Origin: Emmonsiellopsis sp. PD_33
Lineage: Eukaryota > Ascomycota > Eurotiomycetes > Onygenales > Ajellomycetaceae
Direction of reading: 5' to 3'
DNA: 33,968 bases
Assembly: GCA_032988165.1 (NCBI GenBank)
Contig: JANTQF010000372.1
Coordinates: 1-33,968, forward strand
Part shown: positions 19,132 to 30,582 of the stretch, in pieces
How positions within the stretch are numbered: position 1 is the stretch's first letter
Layout of the letters: every line of letters begins with the position of its first letter
Notes under the pieces: generated by a model
The model's input: the letters and a program-made list of their open reading frames with translations, nothing else
The model's database searches: none
What the model was told of the DNA's origin: nothing
Position numbers and translations under genes: made by a program

Positions 19132-19844
19132 CAAACTCCTGACAAAGCAAAGAACTTCCCCTAACTTCTGGATGTCCTTCCACGTCTGTTGCTAATGCGT
19201 GGACAAGGCCAAATTGGGAAATATAATTGGAGTTGGAATAGTAGGTATTGCCTATACTGCCTTATTAGCAAACTATGCAGTTGGGCATGTCGTTACTACA
19301 TGGTCATCTCTATGGCAATAGACACATGGCCTGTCAGGACATTCGTTTGTTTTATGCTACCCAGCAAGACCACAGCAGCGACACGGACAGCCTTCAGGGT
19401 TGAATGGCATGCTTGTTGTATGTATGTATGTATGTAAACAGACAAGCCATGTTGCAGATCAAGAGATGGCAACGTGAAAACGGCACTTTTTGATACAGCT
19501 TTATCACCATCACCTTAGATAAAGTGCACCATTGAAATGTTATTATTGTTTGAATTCACTCATCATACTGACATTTGCTGTATGCCCAAAGGCACAGCAG
19601 AACACTGAAGAAACTGCGTTTTTGGTCCGTCTGCCTTTGGAAGCAGACATGGAGAAGAGACAGGCATAAAGCCATCTTCCTGCCTGAGATTCGTTATAGC
19701 TCCAGGGTTACTGCCAGTTTTCCCCCTTCTGCTCTCCCTGTTAGTATCACTATTGCTATCACAACACGAGCGTCTTGTCGGATACCTAACATAGTATAGT
19801 TTTTATCTGTTCCATTATATACCTTACCTTCACCCTCAACAACC
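19132..19844. other. intergenic, with TGTA microsatellite
   Basis: Between the minus-strand unknown gene and the SET-domain gene. Bases 19417-19436 are a (TGTA)5 run. The sequence just before 19845 (about 19800-19840) is pyrimidine-rich with AACAACC, like a leader. No gene is supported, except a possible 5' extension of the unknown gene up to about 19197. Confidence 0.5.
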
Positions 19845-21489
19845 ATGGCTTCGGGGCAGCTCTGGATGGGGTTTGAAATGATTCCCCGATTATCGAAAGA
19901 CGGCATTGATAGGGACAAATGGGACATGTTCATGCAGAACATAAAATATTATTATGAAGGCGACGATAAAGTTGTGGCCACGATGAAATCTATCCAATTC
20001 TGCCCTGGCTACGGTCCACGGCTCCCTTTTGAAGGCCATAAACTCTTACGATTTGACTGTGCCTGTGCACCAAAAGATATAGGACGACTTTATCCATACC
20101 TTGGGTTTGTCACTAACATGGCAACGATGATTTTTGGCCTTCGTGTCAAACCTCTAGAGTTTAGAAGGCAGGGAGAGGCAGTATTTTATGATTCCCAGGA
20201 GGTTCTGGCAGCCTACGAATGGGTACGCTTCAGGTACCGCTTCGCATTATTATCTTTGCCGGATTCTAACTGTGGAGTAGTTCGACAAGCAAGAGGACCC
20301 CAAAGGCATGGTTTGCCCTAAGCCGCCTTCAGTTGCGAAACACCCACTAAGTTTTGGGATTGCTGTTGTCCCAGGGAGGGGGTATGGTTTGGTGGCCCGT
20401 CACTCCATTGCTAAGGGGGCGTGTATCCTCAGAGAACAGCCACTCTTCAAGATCCCAATCCCGTCAACGCCCACCCAGCATGAACAGCTTGTCGAAATGC
20501 GATGGCGCGCACTTTCGACGTCGGGGAAACAACTATTCATTTCGCTACATAACAATTTTCCTGGGGGGCATCCACTTAGCGGAATCTTGAAAACGAACAT
20601 GATGCCCTGTGGTGGAATTTACGCTACGATTTCCCGAATCAACCACTGTTGTATCCCGAACAGCTATGCTAGCTGGGAAGAAGAAACACAGAGTACATCC
20701 ATCTATGCGGTTCGCAACATCGAGGTTGGAGAAGAAATTACTATTTCCTACAGCGCAGACGAAACCTTCGACACAAGACAATCCATTTTGAAAGCTTCAT
20801 TTGGCTTTGAGTGTGACTGCAAGATTTGTACGCTTCCGCTCCCCAGCCGACAGCTCAGTGACGCTCGCCGTCTGGAAATGAAACAATTGAATAACGCCAT
20901 CAATTGGGACAGCATCTGGAACGAGCCACTTTGGTATTTAAGGAACTGCAAACGTTTGCTTTTTCTTGCCGAGTACGAATATGGCGATAGCGCTAGTTTC
21001 TGGATTGCGAGGGTGGCTAATGACGCACTCAGGGTGAGTATCGCCCATGGGGACCAGGCTCGCGCAAGCATCTTTGCGGAAATGTGCTATAACGCTCGAG
21101 CCATTTCTGAAGGCCCGTACAGCTCGGGATCACGGCTCACGAAACAGTGGGCGTTGAACCCGGCGTCGCATTATGCTTTCAATAGTTTAGGGATGTGGGC
21201 CACTGATCAATGGGAGGCGCCGGTGACACTAAAGAAGGAGGAGTTTGAGAAGTGGTTGTGGCGTGAGGGAAGCTATGGGTATGTGTCTGGGACCTCGGGT
21301 CAGGGGGGATTGGTTCAAGGGCCATTAATCCAAGGCAAACCAGCTCAGGACGAAGTTGCTCAGGGGGGTTCAGTTCAGAAGGGATGGAGTTGCGGGAATT
21401 TTGATAATTGGGAGTCTAAATGGCAAATGTTGGAGAAGTGGTGGTTGAGAGACGGGAGGTCTATGGATATTCCGGCCCGGGTTTTTTAG
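19845..21489 (+). CDS. SET-domain protein, SMYD-like without MYND finger
   Basis: Two exons, 19845-20222 and 20281-21489, give 528 residues. The intron (GTACGC, branch TCTAAC, acceptor GAGTAG; 58 bp) is in phase 0 and joins ...AAYEW to FDKQEDPKGMVC; without it the region would look like two overlapping genes. The SET domain spans about residues 145-310: GRGYGLVARHSIAKG, then SRINHCCIPNSYASW (the NHxxxPN motif that builds the AdoMet pocket), then GEEITISYS, and a CDCKIC post-SET cysteine group. These features resemble SMYD lysine methyltransferases but no MYND zinc finger is seen. The N-terminal 126 residues match nothing I know. The tail (about 465-497) has imperfect QGG/VQG repeats. Substrate is unknown. 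The start has a strong context (ACCATGG). Confidence 0.85.
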
Positions 21490-21924
21490 ACCTTGAGGTT
21501 TGTCATGCAAAGTTATAGCCGTATCTCTGAAGGGAGGAGTGTGATGCTGACGAATAGTGGCACCAGTATATTAGATGGACATTCTTTTGTTTGGGAAGAA
21601 ATTGTGACTGTGCCAGCAAGAAGACAGGATAGACAAGGGGGAAAGTGAAGAAAGGAAAAGGACTCTCTCTCCTTGCGTTAAGAACTTGAAGTAATAAACA
21701 GGACTTTGAAGATAACCAACTAAATGCACTCAACTCCTCCATAATTCCCATGTCACCCCGTCAACATTTTTGCTCGTAAGATTCGCAACGCCTTCCAAGC
21801 AAAACAAAAAAAAAGATCCGGTCAAGTTTTTATACACCCCCTTGCAAAAACTCCATTTAAACCCCTGTTCGTTAAGCCTAGCAATTGAATAACCCAACCA
21901 ACCAACCAACCAACCAACCCTTCC
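21490..21924. other. intergenic between convergent genes, with CAAC microsatellite
   Basis: 3' flanks of the SET gene (plus) and of the ankyrin/zinc-finger gene (minus). No gene is seen. A (CAAC)6-7 run lies at about 21893-21919, directly after the stop codon of the minus-strand gene, so it would sit at the start of that 3' UTR. Confidence 0.65.
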
Positions 21925-24900
21925 TTATGACACCCGAACTCTACAAGTCCGCTCATGTGTCGCCCGCGTATCATTCCGCGAGTAATTCTTCCCACAACCC
22001 ACCCGACACGTAAACCGAAGCCGATCATGTATATCCCTGCGGTGCCGGTTGTATCTGTACACTTTGCCGAAGTCTCGGTGGCAGTCTGCGCAGTAGGCTC
22101 GTGCGGGGTTTGAAGATTGGGGAGGAGGGGTCTGGAGGGAGTGGGTTGAGGAAGGGGTGGGGTTGGAGCTGGTAAAGTATTTTTTAGCGGGTTTTTTTTT
22201 GTAATTTGATCGAGGGAAATAGGGGAGGGGGAGGTGGGTACTACTCACGTCAAGGCTGGTGTGGATACGGGCAATAGGGGTGGGCTGGGGGTTGGAGAAT
22301 CGTCTATGTCCATTGTCATATCTGTTTCGGGAATATCTGGCTCGGGTATATCGAGCTCTGGAATGTGTTGGTTGATGGCATGTAGGTTAGGAAATTCCTG
22401 GTTTGGAAAGGGGGCGTCGGATGTTATAGGTGTATACGCCATGGACCCAAGATATTGGGAGACGAGTGTGTATGTTTCCTGAGCGAGGAATGTTGAGTGC
22501 CAGATATCAAGTATCGAGCGAAGTTGCTGCGCATAAGGTGTGACCTTCAAATTGTTAGCCTGCTGCGCCCTATTTTGATGTTTGGGTCCAGGGGCCGGGG
22601 AATAAAATGTACCTTGAAGATGTCCTGGCTGGCAAGAACTTCTCCTAGCTGGGTGTAGGAAACTATTTCTCCATTTTGGATATCTGATAAGGCTATTGCC
22701 TCGACCTCGGAAAATACGCTTGGATCAACTTGCATGGAAACTGCCACGGCGGACAGTATATGGGCGAGGATATGTTTAGCAATGGGTTTGTATAATTGAG
22801 ATCGACTAACTGATGACCCCTGTGTCGTGTAGCGGAGAGCAACTGTATAGCCGGATTAATAGAACTGCGATTGTAAGGGGGGTGGGGTAAAATCGGGCTA
22901 TACTCACGGAGTAAAAATGATACCACAGTAGCAAAAATGGTTCCTGCCATCAAAAACGTGGTCAATGTTAGATTGCTTGGAGAAGAATCCAGACTCGAAA
23001 TATTTGGTGCTCTTGGGGCTTTCGTCTCTTTGCGAGGCTGAGGCGGTTTTGTTAAGTTATTATGTGATATCAAGGGGCTGGTGTCAAAATAAACGAAATG
23101 GTCGTTATCATGCCCCGCGGCAGAAGGGGAAATTGGCATTTCAGTACCCATGTGCTGGTCCATGAAATCAAAATATTCGGCGTTGTTCTTCCACTCCTGT
23201 CTAGTGACAGAAAAGCTACCTTCAACGGCGTGCTCTGAACCGATAATTCCGGAGGCACGATGGACTAATTCGGTGACGGCATCTCGAAGTGTAGACATGA
23301 CTTTCAAATCTGCCATCGACAGCCATCCGCTGCTATCAAGGGAAATGCCCCATATGTCATAAACAGCGGAGCGAAAGTCTGTCCAAGTACGGTGATTGAA
23401 GGCTGATTGCCAACGCCCGACGTCACGAACGAAATTCTCTTGGTAATCCTGGTCCCAGACTCCCATCCAATTCGCCATGGAACGAGAAACACCGAGAAAC
23501 ATCAGGACTTCGTTCAATGTTGCTGGCGGATTCCCACTGCAAAGTTGACGGAGTGATCGAATTCCAGTTTTCCACGCCTTTTTCCAGTTATTTTCGATAC
23601 CCACGAGCCAGTGCTTAGAATGTAGCCCTGCTTGGACCACACCTGCCTGCAAAATGGAGGTATGTTCAGCAATAAAATTCTCATGAACTTGTCGCAGCAT
23701 TTGCCGTGCCCTTAATCCACCCCATAACAGCGCCTTAGGATGTCGTGCTGCATCGCAGTTGTATGCACCCTGGGATTTTACCAGATCATTCAAGACTTTT
23801 GGGTCGTCTCCCTGCTGACGAGCCAGAAGTAGGGCAACGAGAGGATCAGCGCCACTGCGTAAGAGGATTTGTCCGATTCGGTGACTGACCCTAGAACCGT
23901 ACCTGGAGCCATCGTTATAGGCGATACTTAGGGCCGTTCCACTCCTCGTAATCACATTAACGTCAGCACCTTGCTCAATTAGGAATCTGGCTATATCGTA
24001 GTGCTGGCCTTCCACGGCCGCCATCAAAGCTGTCACCTGTGAAACCACTTTGCCGAAGCGACCCTGGCCTGGGATAGGTGGCCCATGGTGTTCGCAGGTT
24101 TTGACGGCATCGATATCGATCAAGGGAAGGGTTGGGTCCATGGATTGGTCTTTTAGCTCCGACGCAAGCTCAAAAAGTTGTTTTACTTGGGGAAGATCCC
24201 CATTACGTGCTGCATTGATGAGCGAGTTCTCGGGGCATCCGGAGTGGTACTCCAGACGCGAACGAAACTTTGGACTGCCTAATGTCGCTAGTTTGCTGGA
24301 GATTGAATAAGTGGTTGTTGGTCCACCCCAAATGATAAGACACTGCTCAGTTTGGCCCATTCTCTCCGTATTTCTGAGCTCCGTCAAGTTAGCGTACTCG
24401 AAGTGAGGTGTTGTCTCTGTTGTGGCTCTCGAGTTACTTCTAGGTTGCTGCTCTGGTCCAGCTAACTCCAAAGCTTCCGGCGTATCAACAGAGTCTTCGA
24501 GATAGCCGAGGTCCCAATCGAGTTGGCTATCATAGTATGTTTGCATTTCATCATGACTGAGGTAGGCCTGGGGGGAGATAATTTCCGGCGCAAAACATGA
24601 CAGGAAATCAGGGTCCCCCAGCAGGCCGCTAATCAGAAGACGTGCCTCCGAAATTATCGTGCCCTCCGTAACATTGATGGCATTCGAATGAGGTAGGTAT
24701 TCCATTACCGATTTTAAGGGTTCGCGATTTCTGAGTAGCACAAGGCCGTCAAAAGTGTCCATCTCGGGGTTCTCATCGTTGCTTTGTTGCGGGTACAAGA
24801 TACTGCGCAGAAATACCCGCAGCTCGGGGGAATGAACTTGCACCCGAAGCGAGTCGCTATTGACGTGAGCGACGAAAGTATAGACCTGGGATTCCTGGTA

Positions 24901-25183
24901 TTTGGAGAGAAGGTGGCAACCACACTTCGTTGAACACCGCCGCACTCGAGCAATATCTATATACTTGTGGTTTCCGAATGAGTCCGCAGTGAACATTCGA
25001 TGACTAGAGAATGGTCAGTCATGCAGCTGTCATTAGAGGCATTGAAGAAGCTTACTTGTGAACTGAATCCTTCACACGGAAGATATTGACATTTCGTAGG
25101 CTATTCTGATGCCCCTGAAAATATGGGCAATCAGGCTCGAATCCAGGATCGTTCAAAGTGAATATAAGACCGAAGTTCGACAT
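21925..25183 (-). CDS. ankyrin-repeat, transmembrane and C2H2 zinc-finger protein
   Basis: Five exons, 25183-25056, 25003-22908, 22842-22613, 22544-22249 and 22168-21925, give 997 residues with all phases consistent. Residues 1-250 are unassigned. About 300-440 contain ankyrin repeats (NSLINAARNGDLPQVKQLFE; TALMAAVEGQHYDIARFLIE; EQGADVNVITRSGTALSIA). About 721-745 form one hydrophobic helix (TFLMAGTIFATVVSFLLLAL). The last 60 residues hold two zinc fingers, C-x2-C-x12-H-x4-H (YCADCHRDFGKVYRYNRH) and C-x3-C-x12-H-x3-C. Introns have clear donors (GTAAGC, GTGAGT, GTACAT, GTGAGT), and the third has a GCTAAC branch site. An alternative acceptor 22 bases upstream in the second intron would end the protein right after the membrane helix. 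Two adjacent genes fused by my model is the main alternative, but I see no stop or start between them. Role unknown; a membrane-tethered regulator is speculation. Confidence 0.75.
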
Positions 25184-26008
25184 GATTGCAGAGGGGGAAT
25201 GAACGTCTTTTCTTCCCAAATCAAAGGCTACCGGAGCTGACTGGCAGCGCAAAATGCGCACCAGCTATGGAGAAACAGCAGAATATTCCCAGAGATAAAT
25301 CTCAACAATGGGGGTAAGTTTTGGCCTGCACTTATAATAAAAAACTGACAACACCGGTTCTCCATTCGCTCACCGGGACCTTACGTTTAAGGTAAAGGTG
25401 GCTTGATCCTTCGTGAGCAATGCCACTGATTCCAATAGGTCATGCAACCCCGCAAATGTTCTCAAATTAAGCAGGATTTTTTTTAAGGCGTGTGGCTTGC
25501 ACAGAGTTATTTCCCAGGGGGGATGCATCGAAGGAAAGAATCAGGCTGGCCAATCATCTTTCAACCTTAACGAACCAGATCGAGCAGGACAAGGCGACCA
25601 ATCAAACGACTAGCGAAGCGACCAACAAGACGCCAGCGATTCCAAGGCTCATGCATTGGAATGATGCTTCGTACTCCGTGCGCTGAATAATGAGCGATAA
25701 GGCAGGCTCGAAAACAGCCCATAGTCGGAAAGTGTGGATGAATCTGTTGCTCACTTCCAATGACTCGCATATTTCGTGTCGTATGTTCCTGTAGCAGACT
25801 CTTCTCTCCGAGGTGACATTGAATGGGATGAAGCCTGACAGATCCGATTGAGTCTCTCATTGATATCTTTATGACGGGTTTTTTGTTATTTCACCTAGAG
25901 CATGATCACATCTCATAATGATACCGTTAATCCGCCTATCATTCCAATCCTCTTCCATATGACGTACCCTTCCCCAGCTTTTCTTTCCCCATGTCTCCAG
26001 GACCCTAT
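25184..26008. other. intergenic: promoter of the ankyrin gene, 3' flank of the phosphatase
   Basis: No gene is supported. Open frames at 25413-25860 on both strands are short, polar and without motifs. No repeat or clear promoter element was recognised. Confidence 0.6.
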
Positions 26009-26888
26009 TTAGTCCCTTGTCTCCGCTGCCTTTTTAGGGCCGTTGATTTCTTGCCTCCTTTTACCAAAATGTGCCGCCATAGTGGCCATGGATAAAAAAC
26101 GAGCCCTGTTCACATCCTCTACTCTTTGTTTCACAAGATTGTCGCGATTATCCTTCCAGGCTTTATAAGCAGGTTTTTCTTTTTTGCCTTCCACGGTTTC
26201 CTCTTTCTCGTGATGAATGTCATAACAGCAATTTCCCCATATTTGGAGCTGGACCTTAAATCCCTCGTTGGGGCATATAATGGGACGGGATTCCCGGGCC
26301 AAATCAAGGGCTGTGGAAAATGGAAGCTCAAGCTTCCGCATTACTAAATTGGTTCAGCAAGTTAGCTTGCCATATCAAAGGGAGGTAGCGAGGATGTACA
26401 TGTGCGGGCATGACAAGTCTAGGGCGCAGCCCAAGACTTACAGAAGGCAACAATGAAGGATCCGGACCGAGAAATGCCTTGCAAACAATGAACCAAGACA
26501 CCAGGTGTGGAATTTGGTGTTCCCTCAGAACGATGGTTGAGTCCATCCTGGATCCAGTCGTAGGCATCCTGCAGATGCTCTAAAATGTCCTCGGTTGGAT
26601 CATCGTCAATGTTGATATTTCTGATCTCGACGGCAACTGAGTCTTCGAAGCGCGGAACCTCTTCCGGTGAAACCAAGGACAATATCCTCACGATGTTATG
26701 CGATTTTATATTCGCAACCGCACGTGCTGAAAATCGACTGAGAGAAGAAATCATTAGGATAGATATACTTATTATCCGCGAAGGAAACGCTGCTGAGCTT
26801 GGAGATAGATTCAAAGCACGCACTCTGATATGAAGAGACCTGGAACCTCTTTGATAGAGGAAAGGGTTGGTGAACGTAGTTGATCCAT
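26009..26888 (-). CDS. dual-specificity protein phosphatase, last exon out of frame
   Basis: Exons 26888-26824 and 26737-26442 join in phase (donor GTGCGT, acceptor CTCTCAG). They read SIKEVPGLFISDRFSARAVA, then IKSHNIVRILSLV, then VLVHCLQGISRSGSFIVAF, the P-loop HC-x5-R-S with its catalytic Cys and Arg. An earlier Asp (NINIDDDPTED) is a candidate general acid. This is the DUSP12/YVH1-like dual-specificity fold, which dephosphorylates Tyr and Ser/Thr. Exon 3 (open 26341-26009) continues the fold (RKLELPFSTALDLARESRPI, ICPNEGFKVQL) but is one base out of frame at the natural acceptor ending 26345: splicing there adds LIAEA and stops. An alternative acceptor ending at 26311 keeps the frame (220 residues) but deletes about 12 conserved residues. 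So the gene is mutated, mis-sequenced or unusually spliced. Confidence 0.75.
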
Positions 26889-27955
26889 TATGAGCGACGT
26901 AATTTTCAGGGCGGGATATATCTACCCACGGCTTTTTATAGAGAAGATCACACACCTTTTATATCCGTCAAAAGAAGTTTACTAATCGTTCCTCCACTCG
27001 GTAGCGCCAAGCCGGCGAAGCGCAGGGAGAATCACGGATTAGTGCTCTGTCGTAGTATTATTACGAAGCAAAAATACAGCTGCCTGGGAAGGAACGGAAG
27101 CATGCTGAGGAATGGGTGCGTTGTTCATAGTTTAGGCGTCACCGTTAATGCGTCAAGCACCTATCGCGAATAATAGAAGCGTGGTTAAATGTGTGGATAT
27201 CCGGCGTCTTTCCAGAGCCTGTTTCCGAGGGCTGACCCTGCGAGCTTCAAAATCAGGTCAGATCCTGTATTTTCAGCAAACAGAATGAAATTCTTGTAAT
27301 ATTGATAGTGTCTGCACCAGCACGGCTACTTGAAGGGTAGATGCGGCCCCTCTTGTGAAGAGTAGGCCTAAATCTGCCCACGCGCGGTGGCCTGGCTCTT
27401 GTTGTCACAACAACATTTAATTCGATTGACTTCGGACCGTCAGAGCGCTCTGAAGATCCCTATCACTCTATGCATAGTCCGAGCTTGGATTAGGGCAGAG
27501 TCGCGGTTGATACTCCAACTTCCAAGCACGAACATTGGGCCTGGTTGCTTGGTCGCCAAATTGCAGCAGTAACTTGGACCGCTGGTCTGGAGTTTTTTTT
27601 TTTGTTTTTTTGGCCTAGCGGGTAGTTTCGATATTAAAATTGGCACATATCTTCTGGAGCCAATATAGCAATTGATGAAATAGTGCTTGTCAGCCGGTAT
27701 GATAGTATATCCAGCTGGTTGAGTTCAAGTCGTCGAGGTCGTTGATATAAAAGGCTCACGTGACTCCCACACTAGCCACATCCAGACTTAGCCACAATGC
27801 GGCGGGTGAACGCACGGACCAGCTGCGGCTTGGCTGACAAAGTTGATCCAATTCGCGAACAGAACGAACACCTCAGAAACCACACTCCGCCGACACCAAG
27901 ACTCCGCGCGCTTGTGTTCGTGATCGTGTCTTGGTTGCCCAAGCGTGAAAGCACC
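26889..27955. promoter_or_regulatory. divergent intergenic region, phosphatase / PAT1 promoters
   Basis: No gene is seen in these 1067 bp. Near PAT1 there is a TATAAAA at 27746-27752 immediately followed by a TCACGTGA E-box palindrome at 27756-27763, about 195 bp before the PAT1 start codon. The frame of PAT1 exon 1 is open from 27797, but without a family match before 27956. A T-run lies at 27593-27610. Confidence 0.55.
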
Positions 27956-30582
27956 ATGTCTTTCTTTGGCTTCGATACCACCTTGCCGAAGGATCGTCCT
28001 TCTGGCCAGCAATCGCGGGGTATTTTCGAGAATCCCGATCCCTTTGCAGAGGTTGCCCGAGCCACTGCTCGGGGAATGCAGGACGAAGATGATGCGTAAA
28101 TCTCCCCAGCTTCTCCTTCGCGCCTATGTGGCAATGTTTGACTAATCTGGCTCTGAAGAATTGATTTCGAGGATACCTACGATGGATTAGGCGATCAGTT
28201 GGACGAGGCTAACGATGCATTTAACGACGACACATTTGGTGGAGGTGGGGAGAAAGCGCCTGTGGGGAAGGACTTCGATTTTTACGGCAACACTGCCCAG
28301 ATGTCGAATGTGCTGGATGAGGAGCAGATGATTTACAGGCTAAAGCATCGTCAGAACGAACCGACACCGAAGTCTTCAGCCGCGGAAGCTCCTACGCAAC
28401 CAAAGCGAACTGGCTATGAGCTGTACCAGGATCCCGGCTATATTCCCGAAATCCAGGCCAAGTCAAGTGTTTGGGGGACCGGTGCGGGACAAAGAGCCAA
28501 AATGGAGGATGATGCTCAGGCTTCTGCTGCGCCGGCACCATCGAGGAAGATGATGAGCTTGGAGGAAGTGGAGGCGCAAATGAGGGCCCAAAGTCAGAAG
28601 CAAGCTCCGGCTGCCCAACCGCCTGCTCCTGCTCAGCCTACCGTTGCTCCCCAGTTCCCAGGACCTTTTCCACAAGTTACTGCCGCCATGAGCATACCAC
28701 CCCATGACCGACCTATTCTCCCGCCGGATGGAATGCCCCCTTTGTCAGTCCAAGAATTCCCCCCCCTGGATCAACACCAGCAATATCCGCAACCACCAAA
28801 TGGCCCTCATGCATTCCAGCGTCAGCAGTCGTTCCCGCCTATGGAGGGAGTGATTCCTCGCCCTGGAGTTCCTCTCCACTCTCTCCAGCATCCAAGTCGA
28901 CCGCCCAGTGGCCCTGCACAGCGCCCTATGGGGCCACCCCAACCACATCACCCTAGATCGCAGCCACCTATGGCACCACCTGGTCCATTGGCAACTGCAC
29001 CAGGAATGCCGCCGAATTTCATGAACTTGACTGAAGAACAGAGGAAGGCGTATTTGATCGAGGACGCGAAACGGGCCAAACGGAACCACAAAATATTCCT
29101 TCTTTCCAAGGGAAATGGCCTAATGACGCCACAAGACAAGAATTTCATCACCCGTATCCAACTGCAACAGCTAGTTGCCGCAACTGGTAACGTGTCCGAC
29201 CCAGAGAGCGAGTTGATGCTATCTGAAGACTTCTATTACCAAGTCTACAGTCAAATCCGTGGGGCCCCTAGGCAGCATCCTCGTCAACCGCTGGGACACT
29301 TTGCCCAAACATATTTGTTTCAAACTGGAGGCCGGTCTGCGGGTGGAATGGGTCGACGACAATTCTATACCGGAGACAATCATATGCAACGAATGCAGCA
29401 ACAGGTCCAGCGAGCCGTGGAAGCAGCCAAGCTCAAGCCGAAGAACAAGCAGCTGATAATTGAGGGGAGCTTGGGGAAGATTTCTTTTAGCAACGCCAAA
29501 ACACCAAAGCCTTTATTAAATATCAAGCGACCCGATAGCTCTGATGGCCAGAAAGCCGCCAATTTGAAAAAGGGACATCATGCTGCACTCAGCGCTAGCG
29601 ATCGCAAATCTATCTTGAACAACATTGAAAGTGTTTATAGTACCCTCATGCAGATGGAAGATCACGAACGACATATGCCCCCACCCCCAGATGAAGCGGA
29701 CCCCGAGTCAGTCGAGAGACATCTTGAATGGCGGCAGAAGATGAAGACCCTCAATCAAAGGCTTTGGTCCGACATGAAAGTACTTGAACCAATTGTTCCC
29801 GGGTCATCTACCCCACATCCATTCATTGCCTTCCTCTCCTACCCGAAGGGTAAGAAGGCTATTCCTCGCATCTTCCGTCATATTGACCAGGAGCAACGTG
29901 TGACGATACTCACAATGATTATTGTTCATCTCGATTCATTGGACGTTGTACAGCGAGCCCAACTTCAGCCCGGCGAGGCTCAACCCTCGTTGGCCGTCCG
30001 CGAAGAAATCGACCTTTTTTCCCATGCCGTCATGCCTAGTCTACTGGGATACGTCAACGAAGCGCCAATTAATATCATAACCGGTTTATTGGGCCTTGTC
30101 ATTGGACAGACCCATGTCCAAACCGTTGCGAAGACGAGAGTTGGTCTTGGGGTTTTGACCATGCTGCTTAGCCGTGCGGAACTCGTTAAGGAATCCGGTA
30201 CTATTGACGATGAGGAATGGAAACCATGGACGGAACTCTACAACGCCCTGTTTGATCGGCTCGAGCCTGTACTTAATGACATTTTCCCTGGCACTATTAA
30301 CAGCGGTGATGACATGTACGTATGGCAGTTCCTCGCTGCTGTCGGTATCGGTGCTAGCCCAGAGCAGCAGCAGCGTTTGGTTATTGCTGTAAAGTGAGTG
30401 TTCCCTATGCCATCAAGTATACCGTATATAACCTTACTGACTGCGTTCACTTTTATAGGGATCGAGTCATGGAAACTGTTGCCCAGAGCAAAACCCTCCC
30501 GGCAGACATGGCTAGCCAGCGTCTCAGCAATGTTAACCTCTTCATGCGCGCTATCGGCCTCGACGTTGAACTCTTGGGATAG
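27956..30582 (+). CDS. PAT1: PAT1, mRNA decapping activator / P-body protein
   Basis: Three exons, 27956-28095, 28159-30393 and 30459-30582, give 832 residues. PAT1 links deadenylated mRNA to decapping by binding the Lsm1-7 ring, Dhh1 and Dcp2, and acts in cytoplasmic P-bodies. The N-terminus MSFFGFDTTLP, followed across intron 1 by AIDFEDTYDGLGDQLDE and DAFNDDTFGG, is the fungal Pat1 signature for Dhh1 binding. Residues about 160-300 are Pro/Gln-rich, the low-complexity region tied to condensation. From about 390 (GRRQFYTGDNHMQRMQQQVQ; IIEGSLGKISFSN) to the end lies the alpha-helical Pat1 C-terminal domain. Intron 1 has branch TGACTAAT and acceptor TGAAG; intron 2 ends TTTATAG. The frame is open upstream to 27797, but the MSFFGFD start fits the family. 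Confidence 0.93.

Noticed and set aside
20308..21489. Separate SET gene starting at the internal ATG 20308, overlapping another small gene at 19845-20321
   Set aside because: A 58-bp intron with good donor, branch and acceptor joins both frames in phase 0, so one gene is simpler.
27199..27214. CGGCGTCTTTCCAG shared with the inverted repeat at 4954
   Set aside because: A 14-base match is expected a few times by chance in 34 kb compared with itself, and the second arm is missing here.
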